NCBI RefSeq assembly: GCF_034555935.1 | Contig: NZ_JAYDCJ010000003.1 | Location: 2,728,001-2,792,000 of the forward strand | Direction of reading: 5' to 3' | Origin: Marinobacter qingdaonensis | GTDB taxonomy: Bacteria > Pseudomonadota > Gammaproteobacteria > Pseudomonadales > Oleiphilaceae | DNA: 64,000 nt | Shown here: positions 9,501 through 16,531 of the stretch, piece after piece | Position numbering within the stretch: the stretch's first letter is position 1 | Layout of the letters: each line of letters opens with the position of its first letter | Translations under genes and position numbers: made by a program | Notes under the pieces: model-generated | What the model was told of the DNA's origin: nothing | The model's database searches: none | Seen by the model: the letters and a program-made list of their open reading frames with translations, nothing else

Positions 9501-9563
9501 GAGACTCAGCAACAGGGCGAACATCCAGCTGATGGATTTGCGATCAAGAAAGTAATCCACCAT
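6510..9563 (-). CDS. RND efflux transporter permease (HAE-1/AcrB-like)
   Basis: At 1017 residues it has the duplicated RND layout. It begins MVDYFLDRKSISWMFALLLSLGG (first membrane helix), has a large periplasmic porter loop, then several helices including GMLVDNAIVVTEGML with the Asp-Asn of the proton relay in helix 4, a second porter loop and a final helix cluster. The ATG at 9563 follows the adaptor stop by one base, so a 16-residue longer start is less likely. It is a proton-driven exporter in the inner membrane that should work with the upstream adaptor and an outer-membrane TolC-type channel. No channel gene is in this operon. Substrate class cannot be read from sequence. Confidence 0.93.
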   Translation of the reverse strand: MVDYFLDRKSISWMFALLLSLGGIQAFFGMGQLEFPEFTLRSAVVTTQYPGATPLEVEEEVTLPLEKAIQEMPGLDDVTSINSDGLSQITVQLEKTVQEHELDQYWDLLRRKINDAQAVLPPGASNSVVNDDFGDVFGLFLTLRGEDYSLKDLEDHADLIQRELQLIDGVAKVSIGGQAQEQIIVALDRDRMRALGISPSYLANLLNAQNTVGNAGHLKSEGLSLSVQPSGQMDTVPALERLVVGSADSGLVRLRDIAEVHREFSDSPNLLYHSDGMPALTLAVSFASGVNVVEVGELLDQRLAELEQRMPLGMTMNTVYNQPAVVEEAVSGFLVNLAQAVGIVIVVLLLFMGLRSGLLMGLILLITILGTFVLMAIHGLQLQKISLGALIIALGMLVDNAIVVTEGMLIGLARGRSKREAAKDVIAQNKLPLLGATIIAITAFAPIGLSPDTTGEFIGSLFWVLCYSLILSWVTALTLTPFFFDRFFADRSAELATGSAPEDPYRGLIFQVFRRVLTLAIRFRYVTIGLAVALLVAVLSMSGQVKNAFFPNATTPLFFVDVWLPEGTDILSTEEVVSRLESQVGDMPAVKQVTTVVGGGAQRFTLTYAPEKRYASFGQLIVETEDKASRQARMEQVIKLLRAEFPNVQYKVQALQVGPSATASLEARIYGDDPVVLRQLGAQVEAIFRNEEMADSVRISWSNRELVLVPEFLEEQARRVGVSRESLHQALLLNNQGERVGVYREGSDLIPILMRSRESQRYDVENLGAINVWSDEQQAYVGAGNVLSDTRTELRDPLIKRRNRQRMLAVYAEPMPLSGETAASVLKRIRPEVAKLQLPDGYTLEWGGEYETSSEAQTSLFASLPMGLLGMFIITMLLFGSFRQALSIWSIVPLILIGIVGGLLLFGAPFTFMALLGTLSLIGMVLKNAIVLVEEIKLQVEQQSDPFIAVVDAAVSRVRPVLMAAITTMLGMIPLFSDAFFASMAVVIVFGLGVATALTLIVLPVVYCTLLRIPFHR

Positions 9564-9564
9564 C

Positions 9565-10710
9565 TCAGAGACCACCCTCTTTGACCCACGGACGCACGGT
9601 TCGGCCTTCACTCATCAGGTGCGCACCGGCGGACACGAGGCGGTCGCCTGCTTCTAGTTGTCCCTGCAACAGCACGCCGTCGCTGGTCTTGGCGCTTGGG
9701 GTAACCGGCACCGGTTCCACCCGGCCGATGTCTTCACCCTCTGTGTCGGCCTTGCTGACGTAGCGCCAGACTACGGCCTGATCCGGATTATGCTCCGCAG
9801 CGGTCACGGCGCCCGCAGGCACCAACCACGAAGCGTCCTCGTCACCCGTCAGGGCATTGAAGTCCAGCAGAACCGAAGCACTCATACCGGACAGCACCAT
9901 GGTGTCCTCCGGTGCCGGCAGGGTGACCGTGACCTCGTAGCTCAACGAGCCCCGAGCCGCGTTACTGTCATGTTCCTTGTAACTGGCCACGTAGCGCTGG
10001 TTGGGGCGCTCGGCGAAGGTCACCCAGGCCATCGGCTCAGTGCGCTCGCGGGCCGACCGCGCCCGATCCGGCCGCACCTGCCGAATGTCTTGTTCGGGCA
10101 TCTGGAAGGTGACGTCAATCGATCCCGGGCGTTGCAGCTCAACGATGACCTGCTGTGCTGCCACCACCTGATAGACTTCCACCGGTACGCGGGATATCAC
10201 GCCGGCAAACGGCGCCTTCAGCACGGTATAGGACAACTGATCTCTGGCCTGAGCAAGCTGGGCCTTGGCGGACAGGTATTGGGCCTCGGCCTCATCGAAA
10301 CGGGCCCGGCTGATGGCGTTTCGCTCCAGCGAAATCCGCATGCGTTCGTAGGTCGCCTCGGCCAGATTGAAACTGGATTGGGCATTCTCAAGCTGGGCGT
10401 TGGCGTCCCGCTGATCCAGGCGGGCAACCACTTCACCCTGTTCAACAGTGTCACCGGCTTTGACATTGAGTGCGACCAATTCGCCGCCGACCCGGAACGA
10501 CAACTCCGAATGCTCGGAGGCAGCTACCTGACCGGGATACTGCTTGAGCCCGCTGACCCGGGCGGTGTCCAAGGTCACCAGCTTTACCGGGTGAACGGAT
10601 TGCTTGGTCAGTGGCGGGGCCTCGGCGGTGCAGCCGACCAACAGGAAAACAACCGCTGTGATCGCCCCCCACAGGGAGGACTTCCAAACCGCGTCAGTAA
10701 TGTTGTTCAT
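9565..10710 (-). CDS. RND efflux periplasmic adaptor, lipoprotein
   Basis: A lipobox LLVGC places the acylated Cys at residue 27. The body has the membrane-fusion-protein order: a biotinyl-lipoyl half with GELVALNVKAGDTVEQGEVVARLD, an alpha-helical hairpin around residues 105-165, the returning lipoyl half (LKAPFAGVISRVPVE), and a beta-barrel. It lies between a TetR regulator and the RND permease on the same strand and ends one base before the pump start, indicating a coupled operon. It bridges the inner-membrane pump to an outer-membrane channel. Confidence 0.92.
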   Translation of the reverse strand: MNNITDAVWKSSLWGAITAVVFLLVGCTAEAPPLTKQSVHPVKLVTLDTARVSGLKQYPGQVAASEHSELSFRVGGELVALNVKAGDTVEQGEVVARLDQRDANAQLENAQSSFNLAEATYERMRISLERNAISRARFDEAEAQYLSAKAQLAQARDQLSYTVLKAPFAGVISRVPVEVYQVVAAQQVIVELQRPGSIDVTFQMPEQDIRQVRPDRARSARERTEPMAWVTFAERPNQRYVASYKEHDSNAARGSLSYEVTVTLPAPEDTMVLSGMSASVLLDFNALTGDEDASWLVPAGAVTAAEHNPDQAVVWRYVSKADTEGEDIGRVEPVPVTPSAKTSDGVLLQGQLEAGDRLVSAGAHLMSEGRTVRPWVKEGGL

Positions 10711-10750
10711 TGTGTCTCCCGATATTTATCGAGTCAGGGTGAATCGCTAT

Positions 10751-11326
10751 TCAGGCCAGGGCGATTGCGTCCCACGCCATGTTGAATCCAAGGTCAATCT
10801 GTTCGTCCGTGCCCTCGAAGCTGCCTTGCCGGGTCCGCTGAACCAGGTGGTGGATGGGTCGGAACATGAAGGTTTCGAGCAGCGGCAGGGGCACCGGTTT
10901 GATCAACCCGGTTTCCTTGCCCCGCTCGACGGCATCGAGCAGCGGCGCCGCCTTGGCCTCGTTACGCGCCTGTATGTCCGGAGTCATCCAGGCCGAGTGG
11001 GTAAAGCTGTCGTGGTAGCGGAAGTATTCGGGCCGGCTGAGACCCAGACGGAACAGGGCGTGCCAGGTGCGGCGCAACCCGTCTTTCAGATCTGTGCCTT
11101 GCTGGAAGCTGGCGACCGCCGCTCCGATAACTTGGTCACTGACGTAAAAAAATGCCGCTTCCAGGAGTGCGTTCTTGTCGGCGTAGTAAATGTAGAGCGT
11201 GCCCGGCGATACCCCGGCGCTGCGGGCAATGCGGGCCACCGAGGTGCCGGCAAAGCCGAATTCGGCGACCTCTTTAAGGGTGGCTTCCAGAAAGGCCAGG
11301 CGTTTGGAGTCGTCTCTTTGTCGCAT
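10751..11326 (-). CDS. TetR family regulator of the RND operon
   Basis: The N-terminal helix-turn-helix is FLEATLKEVAEFGF, then ARIARSAGVSPGTLYIYYADKNALLEAA. A C-terminal helical domain of about 135 residues follows. I chose the ATG at 11326 (MRQRDDSKR); the TTG at 11359 would add residues that do not belong to the family. It is the first gene of the tetR-adaptor-pump cluster, and an 18-bp palindrome lies about 50 bases upstream. The role as local repressor of the efflux operon is inferred from context. Confidence 0.88.
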   Translation of the reverse strand: MRQRDDSKRLAFLEATLKEVAEFGFAGTSVARIARSAGVSPGTLYIYYADKNALLEAAFFYVSDQVIGAAVASFQQGTDLKDGLRRTWHALFRLGLSRPEYFRYHDSFTHSAWMTPDIQARNEAKAAPLLDAVERGKETGLIKPVPLPLLETFMFRPIHHLVQRTRQGSFEGTDEQIDLGFNMAWDAIALA

Positions 11327-11377
11327 AGGTGCAGGTTCAATCCAGATGGGTGCTAACAATAAAGCGCCCGCCTAAAT

Positions 11378-11395
11378 TAAATGAACGTTCATTTA
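11378..11395. promoter_or_regulatory. 18-bp perfect palindrome, putative TetR operator
   Basis: TAAATGAACGTTCATTTA is a perfect inverted repeat centred between 11386 and 11387. It lies in the AT-rich promoter region of the RND tetR gene. Palindromes with a TGAAC/GTTCA core are typical of AcrR/TetR repressors that sense membrane-active compounds. Binding by the adjacent regulator is inferred from position. Confidence 0.7.
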
Positions 11396-11452
11396 TTATC
11401 AATCGTCAAAAATAAGCGCATACCGAAATATGCGCTCAATGCAGTCTGAGGT

Positions 11453-12235
11453 TCAGGCGAAAATGAGGTTGGTTTGCAGGCTCTTGGCCACCAGCCTGCC
11501 ATCCGGAGTCCAGATATCGGCGCTGGAGGAACTCACTCCGTCAGCGCCGAAATGCACCTTGGCCAGATACCCCAGGTGATCTCCCGGCTGAACGGTGCTG
11601 GCGTGTTCGGTGAAATGCATGGACCAGCTCACCGTAGATACCGGCTTGAAACCCACGTAGTACGGGCTGGCGGTCGGTGGCCAGGAATCGATCAGGGCAA
11701 CCAGGTGAGGGTCCTTGATCTGTTGCGGAGCGTCCTTGAACCGCATCCAACCGCCAAGCTCCGGCACCTTGCCGCCTTGGAACGGCACACCGGCCGTGGT
11801 CACGTAATTGTCGAAGTGGGAGACGAAGTCCGGCAAGCCGACCTCGGTCATCTGGGTGCCCTGCTCTTTCGGCGCGAGATCGGGCGCGGTGAAGGTATCG
11901 ATTCGCACGTCCGACTCGATGGGCCGAACAAAATCGGCCCGGGCGGTAACCCGAATCTTGTCTTCCTGAATCAATCGGATTTCTCGGGATGTCAGGGTCT
12001 TGCCGTTGGAAATCTCCTCGACACTCACGGTATACGACTGCCCCGCCAGCGCCGGTCGGACAAACTCGACCTGGAAATGGCGCAGCGTCTTGTCCGGGTC
12101 GACGCCCTCGCCGGCGGCCTGGCACAGCACCGCTCCGGTAATACCGCCAAACAAAGTTCGCCCCTGGCCCTAGGAGGGCTCTATGGGCACGTACTGCTTG
12201 TCCCTCACCTGCTCCAGAATCTGATCGATGTGCAT
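11453..12235 (-). pseudogene. TesB-like thioesterase interrupted by in-frame TAG
   Basis: The reading frame starts at an ATG at 12235, preceded by a strong AAGGAGG site, and gives 21 residues ending VPIEPS. Codon 22 is TAG (12172-12170). The same frame then continues GQGRTLFGGITGAVLCQAA to the normal stop at 11453. In related double-hotdog thioesterases the residue before GQGR or AQGR is usually Trp (TGG), so a single base change TGG to TAG explains the break. The rest is intact: about 240 residues with the expected acyl-CoA thioesterase length. Translation could restart at TTG 12154, but no ribosome site was seen there. It follows a MarR gene on the same strand. Nonsense mutation, suppression or sequencing error are all possible. 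Confidence 0.75.
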
Positions 12236-12269
12236 GATGCCAACCTCCTTCGCTGATAATCGCGGTTAT

Positions 12270-12286
12270 TCTCTTGCATACAAGAT
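12270..12286 (-). promoter_or_regulatory. Putative MarR-type operator before thioesterase
   Basis: On the minus strand the site reads ATCTTGTATGCAAGAGA and contains the imperfect palindrome TTGTATGCAA. It matches 13 of 17 bases of a site upstream of the marR gene (12761-12777). It lies 35 bases upstream of the thioesterase ATG, where a repressor could block transcription. Assignment to the neighbouring MarR protein is an inference. Confidence 0.5.
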
Positions 12287-12321
12287 ATTTAGACGAACCA
12301 CGGTGCACTCCTCCTGAGCCA

Positions 12322-12738
12322 CTACAGTTGCTTCAGCAACCGCTTGAGCTCCGCAACCTCGGTGTCCGTCATCCCCTCCAGAAACGCCGTATTCGCCGGT
12401 ACCACACGGTCATTGACCGCTTCAGCCAGTTTCTTGCCGGCAGGCGTCAAGTACACGCGCGCCACCCGGCGATCGCTCGGGTCCTGCCGCCGTTCAACCA
12501 ATGACAGCGCTGAGAGCCGGTCGAGAACGCCGGTAATGGTAGCGCTGTCCAATTCGCACTGTTCCCCGAGTTCGGTCGCCCGGATATCACCGCGCACCCA
12601 CAACTGGTTCAGTACCCGGCCCTGAACGGCGGTCAGCCCCAGGTCCTCCATGGCGGCCTTGAACGCACGGGAGCCCCGCCGGGCCGCGCGGGTCAAAAGA
12701 TAAAAAATGCACTCATTGGGATGCTTTGAGATGTCCAT
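12322..12738 (-). CDS. MarR family transcriptional regulator
   Basis: This 138-residue protein has the MarR winged helix: LGLTAVQGRVLNQLWVRGDIRATELGEQCELDSATITGVLDRLSALSLVERRQDPSDRR, with the characteristic DPSDRR wing. Length is typical. It is transcribed toward the thioesterase gene, with 86 bases between them, and is divergent from a LysR gene. Similar palindromic sites stand before both marR and the thioesterase gene, consistent with autoregulation and control of the downstream gene. The ligand is unknown, though acyl or aromatic CoA or acids are common in such settings. Confidence 0.88.
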   Translation of the reverse strand: MDISKHPNECIFYLLTRAARRGSRAFKAAMEDLGLTAVQGRVLNQLWVRGDIRATELGEQCELDSATITGVLDRLSALSLVERRQDPSDRRVARVYLTPAGKKLAEAVNDRVVPANTAFLEGMTDTEVAELKRLLKQL

Positions 12739-12760
12739 AGCTTGACCCTACCCAGGATTT

Positions 12761-12777
12761 ACTTTGTACACAAGAGA
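12761..12777 (+). promoter_or_regulatory. Putative MarR-type operator in marR-lysR intergenic region
   Basis: ACTTTGTACACAAGAGA holds the imperfect palindrome TTGTACACAA and matches 13 of 17 bases of the site at 12270-12286 read on the opposite strand. It starts 22 bases upstream of the marR start codon, within the divergent promoter region shared with the lysR gene. Autoregulation is the simplest reading. Confidence 0.5.
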
Positions 12778-12855
12778 AATATTCGATTGCTCAGAGGGGT
12801 GTCGGCTGTCAGCCGAGACATTAGAATGTTCGTACTCCCGAGGACCCAACACGTT

Positions 12856-13782
12856 ATGCTCGACAAACTCGACATCAAACAGATGCGCCTGCTGCTTTTG
12901 GTCGCCCAAACGCAAAACCTGAGCCGCGCCGCAGACGCCCTCGATGTTAGCCAGCAGGCCGTAAGCATTCAGCTGAAAGCACTGCGGGCGATTTTCCACG
13001 ACCAGCTGTTTGTCCGTCACGGCCACAAGATGGTGCCTACGCCGAAATGCGAGCGGTTGTGGGCCAAGATCAAAAGCGTCCTCGAATCACTGGAGCCGGA
13101 AACCCAACCAGAGCAATTCGATCCGGCGGCCGTTGAGCAGACAGTCACCGTATCCGCGGCCGATTACTCCCAGGCGGCGCTCTTGGTGGAGCTCTTCACT
13201 CGGGTACGGCGGCTGGCACCCGGTTTAAAGCTCATTGTGAAGGATCTGGAGATCGATTCGCTGGAAGAATCCATGCGGGAGGGAAAGCTGGACCTGGTCG
13301 TCAGTATTCCCGATTTTTTACCTGAGCAACTGCCCTACACCACCCTGTTCAGCGAACGCTATGTCTGTGTTGCCGCTAGCGGGGCGGATATTCGCATCTC
13401 GGCGTTTACCGATCTCAACCACTTTGATCACCTGATCGTTTCGCCAGCGCGGGCCAACCTGCGGGGGTCTTCCGCACAATGGTTCAAGGCGCTCGGAGTG
13501 GATCGAAACATCGTTTCGTCTGTCCCCTCCTTCAATTTGGTGGCCGACTATCTGAAAGGTACCAACACCCTCGCCTTCGTACCTTCGAGGCTCTTGCCCC
13601 ATCCGGAACTTCAGGTCGTCGACGTTGACCAGACGCCACCGGGGTTCGACGTCGTGGTTGCGTGGCATCCGAGAACCCGCCACAGCCCATTGCATCGATG
13701 GTTGATCGGACAGCTGGTCGACATTGTCCAACAGAAAACCGCCGCCCCGGGCTGGACACTCGGAGCGGCGACAGGTCAGTGA
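12856..13782 (+). CDS. LysR family transcriptional regulator
   Basis: The protein opens with the LysR winged helix MLDKLDIKQMRLLLLVAQ, then LSRAADALDVSQQAVSIQLKALRAIFHDQLFVRHG, followed by a periplasmic-binding-protein-like effector domain with VSIPDFLPEQLPYTTLFSERYVCVA. I chose the ATG at 12856, which gives 308 residues, the usual LysR length; longer frames would run through the marR promoter. It faces away from marR and converges on a quinone-oxidoreductase-type dehydrogenase gene 9 bases away. Its target is uncertain, with the convergent dehydrogenase as one candidate. Confidence 0.88.
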   Translation: MLDKLDIKQMRLLLLVAQTQNLSRAADALDVSQQAVSIQLKALRAIFHDQLFVRHGHKMVPTPKCERLWAKIKSVLESLEPETQPEQFDPAAVEQTVTVSAADYSQAALLVELFTRVRRLAPGLKLIVKDLEIDSLEESMREGKLDLVVSIPDFLPEQLPYTTLFSERYVCVAASGADIRISAFTDLNHFDHLIVSPARANLRGSSAQWFKALGVDRNIVSSVPSFNLVADYLKGTNTLAFVPSRLLPHPELQVVDVDQTPPGFDVVVAWHPRTRHSPLHRWLIGQLVDIVQQKTAAPGWTLGAATGQ

Positions 13783-13791
13783 GTCAGGTCA

Positions 13792-14805
13792 TTACCAGGT
13801 GACGGCAACCTTGCCAAAGTGGGCGCCGCTTTTCTGGTAAGCAAAGGCGTCGGCCAGCTCTTCGAAGCCAAAGGTTCGATCAATAACCGGTCGATGTTCA
13901 TTCATCTCCAGCGCCCGGACGTAATCCACCTGGTGCTGACGACTCCCCACCAGCAAGCCTTGCAGGCGTACCTGTTTGAACATCAGGGCGGCGGTCGGCA
14001 GGTTACCTTCGAAACCGGTCAACACACCGATCAGTGAAATGTGGCCACCCGGAGCAACGGCCTGCACGGATTGCTCGATGGTACCCGGGCCGCCCACCTC
14101 AATGATGTGCTTCGCACCCTGGCCTTCCGTCAGTTCCAGCACCTTCGCCCCCCAGTCCGGTGTGGCACGGTAGTTGATGGTCTCGTCAGCGCCCAGAGCT
14201 TCAAGGCGAGCCAGCTTCTCCTCCGAGGACGAGGTCGAAATCACCCGCGCACCAAACATCTTGGCGATCTGGAGAGCGGCGATAGAAACACCGCCAGTTC
14301 CCAGGGTGACGATGGTGTCGCCGGCCTGCAGCTGACCGTCACTGACCAAGGCGCGCCAGGCGGTGACGCCAGCCGTGGTGATCGACGCCGACTCCTGGTG
14401 ACTCCACCCTTTCGGTGCCAGCGTGAAGGCGTTGGCGGGACGGGTGACGACTTCTGCCGCCATACCGTCGACGCCATCGCCCGGCGTCAGGGCGAAGTCG
14501 CTCACTGATGCATCCGCCGGGCCATTCAGCCACTGGGGAAAGAAAGCCGAGACCACGGAATCACCGACGCTGAATTCGGTCACTCCCGCACCTACCTCTT
14601 CCACCACGCCGGCTCCGTCCGAAAGCAGGATTCGATCATCCTCAGTGCCCAGGGCGCCCTCGGCAACCAGCAGGTCATGGTAATTCAGGGAACCGGCGGC
14701 AATGCGTACCTTGATCTCTCCGTGACCGGGGGACGGTGCGTCGGGAGCGTCCACCACCTGGATGTTGTTCAAGCCACCGGGTTGCTTCAGGGTCAATGCT
14801 TTCAT
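13792..14805 (-). CDS. Zinc-independent MDR NAD(P)H:quinone/alcohol oxidoreductase
   Basis: This 337-residue protein has the medium-chain dehydrogenase/reductase layout. The N-terminal GroES-like domain (PSPGHGEIKVRIAAGSLNYHDLLVAEG) lacks the Cys and His zinc ligands of classical alcohol dehydrogenases. The Rossmann domain has VTLGTGGVSIAALQIAKMFGARVISTSSSEEK as cofactor-binding region, interrupted from the usual AxGGVG pattern. It probably reduces quinones or enones with NAD(P)H. A 17-bp inverted repeat lies upstream. It converges with the lysR gene. Confidence 0.85.
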   Translation of the reverse strand: MKALTLKQPGGLNNIQVVDAPDAPSPGHGEIKVRIAAGSLNYHDLLVAEGALGTEDDRILLSDGAGVVEEVGAGVTEFSVGDSVVSAFFPQWLNGPADASVSDFALTPGDGVDGMAAEVVTRPANAFTLAPKGWSHQESASITTAGVTAWRALVSDGQLQAGDTIVTLGTGGVSIAALQIAKMFGARVISTSSSEEKLARLEALGADETINYRATPDWGAKVLELTEGQGAKHIIEVGGPGTIEQSVQAVAPGGHISLIGVLTGFEGNLPTAALMFKQVRLQGLLVGSRQHQVDYVRALEMNEHRPVIDRTFGFEELADAFAYQKSGAHFGKVAVTW

Positions 14806-14877
14806 GGGATCTCCTATCGATGCTCTATGAAAGATGAAACCTTAGGCCGCCCAAGTAACAAGTGAAACCGAGTAGCT

Positions 14878-14894
14878 CTTGTAAATTCAACAAG
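14878..14894. promoter_or_regulatory. Inverted repeat upstream of MDR oxidoreductase
   Basis: CTTGT and ACAAG flank AAATTCA. The whole has a T-N11-A symmetry typical of LysR boxes and lies about 75 bases before the dehydrogenase start on the minus strand. Binding by the LysR protein encoded at 12856 is a hypothesis. Confidence 0.35.
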
Positions 14895-15018
14895 CCATCA
14901 ATTGTTATAAAAAGAGAAAACTCTTCACGGTTTCCCTATTGCCGGCGCCGTAAAAACTGGGACTTTCGCATTGGCATGAGCCCGGGTCTTTGATTTCGTA
15001 ACTCTTGTTTCGGGCTAT

Positions 15019-15420
15019 TCAGCGTTTGGGCAAGGCGTCGGCGATATCGATCACCCGGCGGTCGTAAAAGAAATGCGAAGTGGATTCAAAGCCCTCTGGC
15101 AGTGCATTCCTGTTGCACTTTCGAAACATCAACTGAGAAATAAGCTTCCAGCCCATGGCGTTCGTGTTGTACAGAATGTCGCCGCACTGTTTGCAGAACA
15201 CCCGCTTCATTCGCTTCCGGGGGTGCTGGAAGGCAATGACGTTGTCCTCTCCTCTGGTGATTTGAACTTGATCGGGCTCCCAGGCCAGCACTGAGTGGTA
15301 GGGCACCTGGAGCAGTTCCCTGCAGTCCTCGCAGTGGCAATAACCATGCACTCTCGGAGCACCCGAGGTGGTGACCTCAACCGCGCCACAATCGCAATGT
15401 ACTTGGTGATGTTCGCTCAC
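15019..15420 (-). CDS. GFA/CENP-V family zinc-binding protein
   Basis: Paired zinc motifs of the glutathione-dependent formaldehyde-activating enzyme (GFA) / CENP-V fold are visible: VHCDCGAVEVTTSG, HGYCHCEDCRELL and VFCKQCGDILYN. I chose the GTG at 15420, since AAGGAGGAGG stands immediately upstream and longer frames would overlap mdaB. This gives 133 residues, normal for the family. It lies 25 bases after mdaB on the same strand, so it is probably co-transcribed with it and part of the HxlR-linked electrophile response. Many members of the family have no proven formaldehyde activity, so I do not assign one. Confidence 0.82.
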   Translation of the reverse strand: MSEHHQVHCDCGAVEVTTSGAPRVHGYCHCEDCRELLQVPYHSVLAWEPDQVQITRGEDNVIAFQHPRKRMKRVFCKQCGDILYNTNAMGWKLISQLMFRKCNRNALPEGFESTSHFFYDRRVIDIADALPKR

Positions 15421-15445
15421 GGCAAACCTCCTCCTTTTCTGACTC

Positions 15446-16030
15446 TTAAAAGTACGACGCCAGATGCGCAGCGTAGCGATCAAAATCACGCTCCACGTCG
15501 GCATTCTTCATCACGTCGTAGCAGGCAAAGGTCGGCAGCGCTTCCATTCCGAAGAAACGGAAGTTCATGTGCATGGGGAACAGCAGGTCATCCACGCCCT
15601 TGCCCTGGAACAGGTATTCGTTCTTGTCGTCAAACGACTCCGCCGGCGCATTGAACGTCACCGACATCATGTACTTGGTATCGGTCAGGGTTCCGCCAGC
15701 GCCGTAGTTGGCCTTGGGGGCCTCGGCCGTTCGGCCGTCACCGTTGCACAGCGCGCCGCCCATACCAGCGGTGTACACCTCGTCCATGTACTTCTTGAAC
15801 GTCCAGGGTACGCCCATCCAATTAATGGGGGTTTGCAGGATTACCACATCGGCCCATTGATGGTTCGCCAGCTCGGTGTCGACGTCCCAACCGGCATCGA
15901 CCTCCACGATACGGGTTTCGTGCCCTTTGGAGCGCAGGACCTCGTCTGCCATTTGGACCAGGGTCGCGTTCAGACAACCCTCAGAGAACGGGTATTTGTG
16001 GTGTGCGTTGATGATCAGAATGTTGCTCAT
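15446..16030 (-). CDS. mdaB: NAD(P)H:quinone oxidoreductase, MdaB type
   Basis: The 194-residue flavodoxin-fold protein begins [20 protein letters not shown], with FMN/FAD-binding features shared with MdaB. Further MdaB landmarks are [40 protein letters not shown] and [15 protein letters not shown]. It should reduce quinones by two electrons, protecting the cell from redox cycling. It is divergent from an HxlR regulator, a common partner for quinone and electrophile-responsive flavoproteins, and is followed by a GFA/CENP-V-fold gene. Confidence 0.9.
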   Translation of the reverse strand: MSNILIINAHHKYPFSEGCLNATLVQMADEVLRSKGHETRIVEVDAGWDVDTELANHQWADVVILQTPINWMGVPWTFKKYMDEVYTAGMGGALCNGDGRTAEAPKANYGAGGTLTDTKYMMSVTFNAPAESFDDKNEYLFQGKGVDDLLFPMHMNFRFFGMEALPTFACYDVMKNADVERDFDRYAAHLASYF

Positions 16031-16085
16031 GATGGTCTCCTGGTTAAGCGTTCCGGTGGTGTGTGAGCTACCACTGGTATACTAT

Positions 16086-16128
16086 GGTTACCTGAAAACA
16101 GCGCGCAATTAGTTTACTTTTGGTAACC
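16086..16128. promoter_or_regulatory. GGTTACC/GGTAACC repeats in mdaB-hxlR promoter region
   Basis: GGTTACC at 16086-16092 and GGTAACC at 16122-16128 are near-mirror heptamers in the 109-base divergent intergenic region. The second is part of GTTTAC-tttt-GGTAAC, an imperfect inverted repeat just upstream of the HxlR ribosome site. They are candidate sites for the HxlR regulator acting on both genes. Confidence 0.45.
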
Positions 16129-16139
16129 TGGAGAAAAAC

Positions 16140-16511
16140 ATGGCGGGCAATCAAAAAGCAGTCGTAAAAACGGACAGTTACGGCAGAAAAAGTGTCATCA
16201 ATGTTTGTAATGAGCCCTGCTCGATTGAAAAAGGCATGCGGCTGATCGGTGGTAAGTGGACCGGCTCAATCATCTTCCATTTGAAGGATGGCCCGGTTCG
16301 ATTCAACGATCTGAACCGAATGTTGGGCGGTGCCAGCAAGAAGATGATTGACCAGCGCCTGAAGGAACTGGAAAGTCGTGGCATGGTCGTTCGGACGGTG
16401 ATCAATGATCGGCCGGTCGCAGTAACCTACGAATTGACCGAGTTCGGCAAAACCGCCCTGTCGGTGCTGGACGAACTGCGCATCTGGTCAGAGACCCACA
16501 ACGTGGCCTGA
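16140..16511 (+). CDS. HxlR family transcriptional regulator
   Basis: The 123-residue protein contains the HxlR winged helix: CSIEKGMRLIGGKWTGSIIFHLKDGPVRFNDLNRMLGGASKKMIDQRLKELESRGMV, with a Cys-Ser at the start of the domain. YodB and related HxlR regulators use such a Cys to sense quinones and aldehydes. An additional Cys (VCNEPCS) lies six residues earlier. It is divergent from mdaB, the likely target. The Cys-based sensing is knowledge of the family applied by inference. Confidence 0.9.
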   Translation: MAGNQKAVVKTDSYGRKSVINVCNEPCSIEKGMRLIGGKWTGSIIFHLKDGPVRFNDLNRMLGGASKKMIDQRLKELESRGMVVRTVINDRPVAVTYELTEFGKTALSVLDELRIWSETHNVA

Positions 16512-16531
16512 TCCGGAAACGGCATGAACAC

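Noticed and set aside
12742..12855. N-terminal extension of the LysR gene from TTG 12742
   Set aside because: It would run through the marR promoter and its operator-like palindrome; the LysR domain begins exactly at ATG 12856.
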